Below, one piece after another: positions 58,369 to 64,000 of a stretch of DNA of 64,000 bases (positions within the stretch are counted from its first letter, which is position 1; every line of letters begins with the position of its first letter). The stretch covers positions 558,001-622,000 of the forward strand of contig NZ_JACFYF010000001.1 in assembly GCF_014050145.1 (NCBI RefSeq), read 5' to 3'. The notes below the pieces were generated by a model. That model was given only the letters and a program-made list of their open reading frames with translations, was not told where the DNA came from and made no database searches. The DNA is from Vibrio marinisediminis (GTDB taxonomy: Bacteria; Pseudomonadota; Gammaproteobacteria; Enterobacterales; Vibrionaceae). The position numbers were made by a program, and so were the translations under genes.

Positions 58369-60105
58369 ATGACAATTAAACCATTCCATAACCCTGGCCT
58401 AGAGTACAACACAGACGTCGTTCTATACACGGGCACTTTTATTACAGTTAATGAACTGCAACCTAAGGCGAGTGCGGTAGTCATTGAGAGTGGGAAAATT
58501 CTTTTCACAGGTACCAAAGATCAAGCTGAAACCTTTCTTCAAAACAAAGGAATTGAATATCGTTTAGATACACAGTTTGCTGGCAAAACAATCGTCCCAG
58601 GTTTTATTGAGGCACACATGCACCCTCTCATTGCGGCATTATTTACCGGGATGTTTGAATATGCAGGGCAGTATGACCGCTTAGGGGTAGGCGGTAAATT
58701 ACTTAAAGGTTGCGCGACAGAACCGGCACTAAAAGCGCACCTACAAGCATTAAAAGCTGAGCATGATGCCGCAGGCAAAACGGGTGAGTGGCTTGATTTG
58801 TGGGGTCTAGATCCGTTGCTTATGACCGATGGCTCAGTTGTGAACCGTGACTTCATTGATTCAGTAATTGACGATTCACCTGTATTTATAATGCATGCAA
58901 GCTGCCATTTAGCCAGTATGAATTCAATGGCTCTTGATAAGGCAGGGTATAGCCTAGATGACGATCCAGAGTTTGTTTTGCGTGAAAACGATCGCCTGAC
59001 GGGTGATATCGCAGAAATGAAAGATTTATACCGCGCTCTTAATGTAGGAGCATTTAATTACGGTAGCGATCCTGCTTTAATCGGCAAAGCTTTAGTTGAC
59101 TATGCAGACATTGCACACTCACTAGGGGTGACCACGGTATCGGATTGCGGCATGGGGATCCCTTCTAACCCTTACCCGCTATATCAAGCAATGAGCCAAA
59201 ATCCGGGCTTTAAATTGCGTGTAACGGCGTACCCATTAGTAGGGACATTTACGCTTGATGAAGTAAATGCAATGAAAGAGCAAAGCAACGATAGGCTTTC
59301 AATCGGTAGCGTTAAATACGTGAATACGGACGGCTCAATTCAAGGGTTTACAGCGAACTTGTTGGATGGACAAAGCTACTACAATGGTAAGCCAAGTACT
59401 TCTCTCACGCGTGACATAGAAGATATTTATCAGGCAAGCTTACCTTTCCATAAAGCAGGTTATAATATTTCGTTCCACTGTAACGGTAATGGTACCACTG
59501 AGAAGCTGATTGAGCTGATCGAACGTATGCAGAAAGATACCCCAATGCCAAACGCCCGCCACTGTCTTGAGCACAATCAGATGGTGACAGATGAGCAGAT
59601 GGATCGTATGAAGCTAAATGGTATCTGCCATAACTTGTTTGGTACACACATTCCGGTTTGGGGGGATATTCACGCCACTCAAACTGTTGGACCTGAATAT
59701 GTTAAGCGCTTAAACCCATTCCAATCTTCAGTGCAAAAAGGCATTCCGTTTTCGATTCATTGTGATGATGGTGTTACTCAGGTCAACCCGCTGTTTATGA
59801 TGTGGGGAGCAATGAACAGGAAGTGTATCTTCTCTGGCAATGTTTATGGTGAAGAGGAATGTCTTACGGCTGAGCAGGCATTGCACGCTGTGACATTAGG
59901 TGCTGCTTACCTGATGGGACATGAACATATGAAAGGCTCCATTGAAATCGGTAAACTGGCGGATTTCGCGATTCTAGATCAGAACCCATTGGATGTTGCT
60001 AAAGAGGATGTGAAAGATATCAAGGTGCACGCAACGATGTTAGGTGGTGATATTACGGTTCACCAGATGGCTAAGGCTGAAATGGAAGAGCCAATGCCGG
60101 CTTAA
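58369..60105 (+). CDS. Metal-dependent amidohydrolase, YtcJ-like (Amidohydro_3)
   Basis: A 578-residue amidohydrolase of the YtcJ/NfdA type. A beta-sandwich N-part leads into the metal-binding GKTIVPGFIEAHMHPLIAALF (H-x-H, about residues 81-83). The barrel includes VTTVSDCGMG, YVNTDGSIQGFTANLLDG and the metal His in ISFHCNGNGT, followed by RHCLEHNQMV, IPFSIHCDDGVTQVNP, and the closing GSIEIGKLADFAILDQNPLD. Relatives hydrolyse C-N bonds in formamide- or imide-like compounds, and the true substrate here is unknown. No signal peptide is seen. A TTGGAG element precedes the ATG. It is monocistronic with no obvious partner genes, and a terminator follows. Confidence 0.85.
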   Translation: MTIKPFHNPGLEYNTDVVLYTGTFITVNELQPKASAVVIESGKILFTGTKDQAETFLQNKGIEYRLDTQFAGKTIVPGFIEAHMHPLIAALFTGMFEYAGQYDRLGVGGKLLKGCATEPALKAHLQALKAEHDAAGKTGEWLDLWGLDPLLMTDGSVVNRDFIDSVIDDSPVFIMHASCHLASMNSMALDKAGYSLDDDPEFVLRENDRLTGDIAEMKDLYRALNVGAFNYGSDPALIGKALVDYADIAHSLGVTTVSDCGMGIPSNPYPLYQAMSQNPGFKLRVTAYPLVGTFTLDEVNAMKEQSNDRLSIGSVKYVNTDGSIQGFTANLLDGQSYYNGKPSTSLTRDIEDIYQASLPFHKAGYNISFHCNGNGTTEKLIELIERMQKDTPMPNARHCLEHNQMVTDEQMDRMKLNGICHNLFGTHIPVWGDIHATQTVGPEYVKRLNPFQSSVQKGIPFSIHCDDGVTQVNPLFMMWGAMNRKCIFSGNVYGEEECLTAEQALHAVTLGAAYLMGHEHMKGSIEIGKLADFAILDQNPLDVAKEDVKDIKVHATMLGGDITVHQMAKAEMEEPMPA

Positions 60106-60133
60106 TCGATTAAAGTTAGAATTGTATAAATGA

Positions 60134-60159
60134 AGGGCACCGAAAGGTGCTCTTTTTTT
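60134..60159 (+). terminator. Terminator of the amidohydrolase gene
   Basis: AGGGCACC, loop GAAA and GGTGCTCT (one G-T pair) are followed by TTTTTTT. Confidence 0.9.
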
Positions 60160-60630
60160 GGATGCCGTATAGGCTCGGCAAACATCAAGCTTGTATTGTG
60201 CTTCGCTATTTAAGCAAAGGTGACTGGCGGTTGATCTTGTTCAAAATACCCCGATTCCAGCGCTAAAGCTCACCGCTTGATAGTTGGAACGTTAATGGCT
60301 CTCTTGATGCGTGGTTGCTGTAATAATAGCGGCGTCAGTATCGTGAGGTTAGATCGGTCAGCATTGTAGTTAAGTATATGGGGCGAGGCATATGGAGCGA
60401 GCATATTTGTTGTAATCGTAAGTGAACAGAAGCGAGTATTTTGAGGAGGTAATGTTTTTTGGCTCTGAGTTGATGAGCCTTGGTTGGATATCATACAGAT
60501 AGCTTTTTTACTTCTGTTTCATCTATCGATCCTAGAGGGGCTTTATTAGCCCCTTCCCTGTTATCTTACTTAAAGATGTGGCTGCTGATAGTGATAGGGT
60601 TCGTTAACTCAGTTAATGGTCTATTGAGCT
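60160..60630. other. Gene-free gap before the convergent MFS gene
   Basis: About 470 bases without a supported gene. A weak hairpin (AGGGGCT, loop TTATT, AGCCCCT, near 60535-60554) lies in the right half but lacks a T-run. Short open frames here show no recognisable content. It is possibly decayed sequence. Confidence 0.4.
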
Positions 60631-62337
60631 CTATAATGAGTCATTTACTTGTCGTTGAGCAGACGAATTAACGACCTTCGATCTATTTTGAGCACAAATT
60701 TTTGGTAAAGGCGAGCCGATTGCCACCTTGTGACCTCTAACGCCTAGGGAGATATACCAGCCTAGCAGTGCAATCGAAATCAAAGTCATCATGGTGAAAT
60801 TGAAGGCTTTTACTCTTGATTGTGCTTTTATTTTAATCAAATAATTCGATTGGCGTGAGTCCAAGCCAAACTGCTTTGTGATGTCTACAACTTTTAAATT
60901 GTCCACATAAGGTATATGAGGCGTATCACGTAATGCTTTAACAAATGCAGGAGGGTAGTAGGTTGGTATTTCATTATTTGAGCGAATCGTGTGCTCGAGA
61001 GTCCATTGGTTAATTCCGCCAAACAAACTGATACCCACTACCAAGCCGATGTTTCGTACGGTTGCTTGCAGCCCACCAGATTGCTCTGCATCGCGTTCAC
61101 CTAAGGCATTGGTAATAATCACTGGGCATTGCGATGCCAGTGTCCCCATCGCAGCCCCAAGCAGCATCATACCGAGATAAAAGCTGATAACTATCTGATT
61201 GTCTAAACTTGATAGCAGCAGAATAACCCCTGAGAGCATGATGGCTAAAAAGGCTATTTGGCATAGACGTTTGGGTGGATGGTGCTTAAAGAGAGCAGGG
61301 ATCAGTATAGAAAAACCAATCATAAACGCCGAAAATAACAAAATAATCGCACCAGAATGTGCTGACGAGAGTGATATAGCCACTTGCAAATAGGTGACGA
61401 TAACAAAGCTACTCCCTCCGAGAACGATATACATTAGTGACAGAATGATAAAACCTTTGCGAGAGGCTCGGTTCTGAAACCAACTGATAGGAAGCAGAGC
61501 GTGTCCATAACGTCGTTCAAACCTAATTTGTTGAAAAATAAAACAGATGAATAAGCTCAAACCGCTAATGGTTAAAAAAAACGCTGGGCTGATTGGATAA
61601 GTAAAGGTTAACCAAGTGGGTATGTCTGCACCATTGAGAGAGGTTATCATCCCCCAATAAGGCATCTTAATGAGCCCCAAAAAAACCGCCATGATGCTGG
61701 TAGAGCCAATAAGAGTACCGAACAAATCGAACTTTGCTGGGCGGTTAGTGTGAACCGGTTGAATGCCAAACAGCGCGGTGATTAAGGTTAAGACATAGCA
61801 TGTTGCAATCAGTATAAATGGCCACTGCCACTGAACCGTATCATGCAGCCAGCCGCTAAGTAGCGGAACCACAGCAGCGGCAAGTCCTGTCGCTGCGGCC
61901 ATAAGCCCAAATCCCATTGCCCGTTGCTTGCCCGGAAAGTGAGTGACCACTAAAGCGAGTATTGCAGGCAGCATGAAGGCTGCACTGATACCCGCGAGTG
62001 GGCGCACAAGTAGAGCAATATAGTTAATGTCAGAGATATATAGGAAACCACATGTTGAGGTTATACCTAAGCAGGCTCCAGTAATTAACAGTCGTCGCCA
62101 ACCAATAATCAGACCAAACATACTAGCAGAGAGCATGAAAGCAGCACCGACTAGAGGCTGAATGCTACCTAGTAACTGTATAGTTGATATGTCAGCATTA
62201 AAAACAGAAACCAGAGTAGAGGTCGAAATAGACAGGTTTGCGACATCGGCTGATAAGGTGAATTGTGCTAAGCATAGCGCTAAAAGTAGGAAGCCTTTTT
62301 TGTTGTCTAAGGCGTTAACCATAGTTGCCTCACTCAT
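60631..62337 (-). CDS. MFS transporter, DHA2-type (about 14 helices)
   Basis: A 568-residue major facilitator protein, with 14 predicted helices fitting drug:proton antiporter family 2. It has an N-terminal helix pair with LAQFTLSADVANLSISTSTLVSVF, the loop-4/5 motif C-like stretch GLMAAATGLAAAVVPLLSGWLHD, and the mid-protein hydrophilic loop QPVHTNRPAKFDLF. The segment SSFVIVTYLQVAISLSSAHSG lies in the second half. The C-terminal tail of about 40 residues is polar. It exports organic compounds of unknown identity. It is a tandem neighbour of another MFS gene that shares segments such as GWRR/GWKR and ASQ-ITNALGERDAEQSGG/TSALSEREAQQSGG, so the two are paralogues. 68 bases separate them. Confidence 0.88.
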   Translation of the reverse strand: MSEATMVNALDNKKGFLLLALCLAQFTLSADVANLSISTSTLVSVFNADISTIQLLGSIQPLVGAAFMLSASMFGLIIGWRRLLITGACLGITSTCGFLYISDINYIALLVRPLAGISAAFMLPAILALVVTHFPGKQRAMGFGLMAAATGLAAAVVPLLSGWLHDTVQWQWPFILIATCYVLTLITALFGIQPVHTNRPAKFDLFGTLIGSTSIMAVFLGLIKMPYWGMITSLNGADIPTWLTFTYPISPAFFLTISGLSLFICFIFQQIRFERRYGHALLPISWFQNRASRKGFIILSLMYIVLGGSSFVIVTYLQVAISLSSAHSGAIILLFSAFMIGFSILIPALFKHHPPKRLCQIAFLAIMLSGVILLLSSLDNQIVISFYLGMMLLGAAMGTLASQCPVIITNALGERDAEQSGGLQATVRNIGLVVGISLFGGINQWTLEHTIRSNNEIPTYYPPAFVKALRDTPHIPYVDNLKVVDITKQFGLDSRQSNYLIKIKAQSRVKAFNFTMMTLISIALLGWYISLGVRGHKVAIGSPLPKICAQNRSKVVNSSAQRQVNDSL

Positions 62338-62370
62338 TATTTATTCAAGACCATAAAGGTAAAACGAAAC

Positions 62371-62393
62371 AAGCCTCGGCATTGCCGAGGCTT
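62371..62393 (-). terminator. Terminator between the two tandem MFS genes
   Basis: AAGCCTCGGC, loop ATT and GCCGAGGCTT form a perfect 10-base stem. On the minus strand it is followed by GTTTCGTTTT, an imperfect T-tract, so termination may be partial and some read-through into the second gene is possible. Confidence 0.6.
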
Positions 62394-62405
62394 GAAGATA
62401 TGCCG

Positions 62406-64000
62406 CTAGCTATTCATTAACGATCGTTGGGGCAATTTTGAACACAAGGCTAAACCACCTAGCATTAGTACAATGAGTGTAAATAATGCGTAATGGACCG
62501 ACTGCAAGCGTGATTCAGCCATCACTTCGATAACAATGCGCTGTTCTTCCTTGTCGACAATCAGTTCATCCATCAAAACCACAGCCATGTCATTGGAAAC
62601 GAATGGGAGTGAAGGTTGCTCTACGATGATTTGCTTTGTTTCTGCGCTTAACCCTTCGTGCTCAGCAACGTTTGACTTGATTGCTCCCGTTAGTGAGAAC
62701 AGCATTACTGAACCTAGAATAGCGACACCGAATGCTTGACCAACATTTCGAGATGTTGCCTGAATACCACCTGATTGCTGAGCTTCACGCTCACTCAGTG
62801 CAGAAGTCACAACGATAGATGCTTGTGAAGCAAGTAGACCAGCACCAATACCAAATATGGTAAGAGAAACATATTGCCAAACAGTGATCCCTTCAGCCGT
62901 AAAGCCGAAGAACATAAGTCCTGTTCCCGCTGCTGCGATGATGAAACCTAGTTGGCAGACACGTTGGCAGCTAAGGTGAGAAAGCTTCGCTGGTGCACCA
63001 AGCGAGCCGATCATCATACCCAGTGCAAATGCACATAGAGCCATACCTGAAGCGAACGCACTCATTCCTGCCACTAACTGCATGTAAGAGACGTTGATGA
63101 AGCCCGTCGCGCCAAACAGCAGGAAGATAGTTGAACAAAGTACAAGACCAACAACAACTTGCGGGTTTTTCGAATATGAAGAAGGAAGTAATGGTGTACC
63201 ACCGTTTTGTTCAAAACGACGTTCCCATACCATTAGAGCCTTAAGGATAGCAGCGCCGAAAACTACGGTTGGAATCGCTGGAGAAATGCCGAAAATAGTA
63301 AAATCAGTCAATGGAGCAACTAGACCCCACTCCGATATTTTTAGTAGACCAGAGACGAAACAAAGTAGACCTAGACCCGCAAGCGCAATGCCGACGACAT
63401 CCAGTTTTCCTTTGAACGGTGCAGAGTCTAAGGTTGGCAGTTTCAGGCTAGCGAACATTACTGCTAGGCAGTAAAACCCAAGACCTGTAAAAGCAACTTG
63501 AAAACTTGCAATATCAAGAATAAAACCAAAGAGTAGTGGTGTTATTGCACTGGCTAAGCCTACCAAAGCTGCAATGGCAGAGAAGGCAATGGCCTGATCC
63601 TTACCTTTATAAATACCCGCAACGTTGGCGAGAACGGCCGGAATCAGCAAACATGCACCTAAACCAGAACCAACGCGAGCTCCGTAGTTAAGAACTTCCA
63701 TATTAGGAGCGAAAGCCGCAGCGAAAGAACCAATAGCCAGCATGCCAGCACCGATGACCATTTGGCGTTTCCAGCCAATGATTAGGCCGATCAAACCACC
63801 AGCGATCATGCCGGCACCAGCAATCAGTGGGTACATGGCATTTGCCATTTGAATTTGAGGCATAGTTGCGCCATGAAGGGCAATCAGTGCATCAGTCGAA
63901 ATTGCCAAGCCAGAGTTATCTGCCATGGTTGAAAACTGTGCAGCCAGTAGAACCATCAGAGGAAACCATTTGGCTATCCCTGATTTGTCTTCTGGTGTAG
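62406..64000 (-). CDS. MFS transporter, DHA2-type, 5' end beyond the window
   Basis: 530 residues are visible and the frame stays open to the right edge (TPEDKSGIAKWFPLM before the internal Met), so the start is outside. The protein has about 14 helices with LLAAQFSTMADNSGLAISTDAL at the first helix. The GLIIGWKRQMVIGAG loop motif and FSAIAALVGLASAITPLLFGF (motif C-like) are also present, together with VVTSALSEREAQQSGGIQATSRNVGQ. It is a paralogue of the next gene downstream. The upstream promoter and regulator are outside the window, so the export substrate cannot be guessed. Confidence 0.88.
   Translation of the reverse strand, partial: TPEDKSGIAKWFPLMVLLAAQFSTMADNSGLAISTDALIALHGATMPQIQMANAMYPLIAGAGMIAGGLIGLIIGWKRQMVIGAGMLAIGSFAAAFAPNMEVLNYGARVGSGLGACLLIPAVLANVAGIYKGKDQAIAFSAIAALVGLASAITPLLFGFILDIASFQVAFTGLGFYCLAVMFASLKLPTLDSAPFKGKLDVVGIALAGLGLLCFVSGLLKISEWGLVAPLTDFTIFGISPAIPTVVFGAAILKALMVWERRFEQNGGTPLLPSSYSKNPQVVVGLVLCSTIFLLFGATGFINVSYMQLVAGMSAFASGMALCAFALGMMIGSLGAPAKLSHLSCQRVCQLGFIIAAAGTGLMFFGFTAEGITVWQYVSLTIFGIGAGLLASQASIVVTSALSEREAQQSGGIQATSRNVGQAFGVAILGSVMLFSLTGAIKSNVAEHEGLSAETKQIIVEQPSLPFVSNDMAVVLMDELIVDKEEQRIVIEVMAESRLQSVHYALFTLIVLMLGGLALCSKLPQRSLMNS

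Noticed and set aside
60270-60671. Short open frames in the gap after the amidohydrolase gene
   Set aside because: They show no recognisable domain, no ribosome site and lie in both strands; chance frames in non-coding DNA are a better explanation.

Overview
The window reads as ordinary chromosome of a gammaproteobacterium, most likely a Vibrio or close relative. The evidence is family-level resemblance of the proteins (YeeN/YebC, YibL, AcnD/PrpF-type methylcitrate pathway, AcrAB-like RND pair, TRAP transporter linked to hpa genes), moderate GC with AT-rich promoters, and Shine-Dalgarno-led operons. I saw no tRNA, rRNA, CRISPR array, transposase, integrase or prophage gene. Both edges cut a gene: a YeeN/YebC-type regulator on the left and an MFS transporter on the right.

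Layout. 1-3.8 kb: end of yeeN, then a DUF2955 membrane protein/HlyD adaptor/DUF2798 cassette divergent from a LysR gene. 3.9-19.3 kb: a complete 4-hydroxyphenylacetate (HPA) catabolic region. It has flavin reductase hpaC, MarR repressor hpaR, a TRAP transporter, the meta-cleavage genes hpaH-I-G1-G2-E-F, an AEC carrier, hpaD, a succinate-semialdehyde dehydrogenase, AraC activator hpaA and an Acinetobacter C2-type hydroxylase oxygenase. Ring hydroxylation (HpaB with HpaC) gives homoprotocatechuate; HpaD opens the ring; HpaE, HpaG/HpaF, HpaH and HpaI convert the product to pyruvate plus succinic semialdehyde, which the dehydrogenase sends to succinate. Repeated palindromes of the TTAACATATTAA type and a 20-bp motif shared by the two hydroxylase subunit genes outline the regulon.

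19.5-23.5 kb: an NlpE-like lipoprotein, a chemoreceptor, a secreted DUF4344 metallopeptidase and yibL. 23.5-28.1 kb: the most interesting block. A CsgD/LuxR-type regulator is divergent from a four-gene operon of exported proteins: an Asn/Asp-rich CxxC protein, a small exported protein, a stand-alone C39-like peptidase and a FapE-like protein. This operon converges on a FapF-like outer-membrane barrel. I read it as a rearranged Fap-type functional amyloid system under a curli-type regulator.

28.4-34.1 kb: aromatic amino acid permease, catalase, a LysR/YdhR/small membrane protein group and an SRAP protein. 34.4-43.2 kb: the methylcitrate operon prpR-prpB-prpC-acnD-prpF-prpE with twin ATTGTCGACAAT operators. 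44.0-48.3 kb: an RND efflux adaptor and pump behind a long AT-rich leader. 48.4-52.1 kb: GST, CurA-like reductase and TetR repressor with two identical 17-bp sites, a GNAT acetyltransferase and a chloramphenicol acetyltransferase homologue. 52.3-56.7 kb: an aaeR-X-A-B-like aromatic acid efflux cassette. 56.8-64 kb: a YidA-like phosphatase, a possible 55-aa membrane peptide, an amidohydrolase and two tandem DHA2-type MFS transporters.

The theme is uptake, catabolism, sensing and extrusion of aromatic and organic acids, plus a candidate surface-fibre locus. All functions come from reading the sequence and remembered family features; no database search was run.
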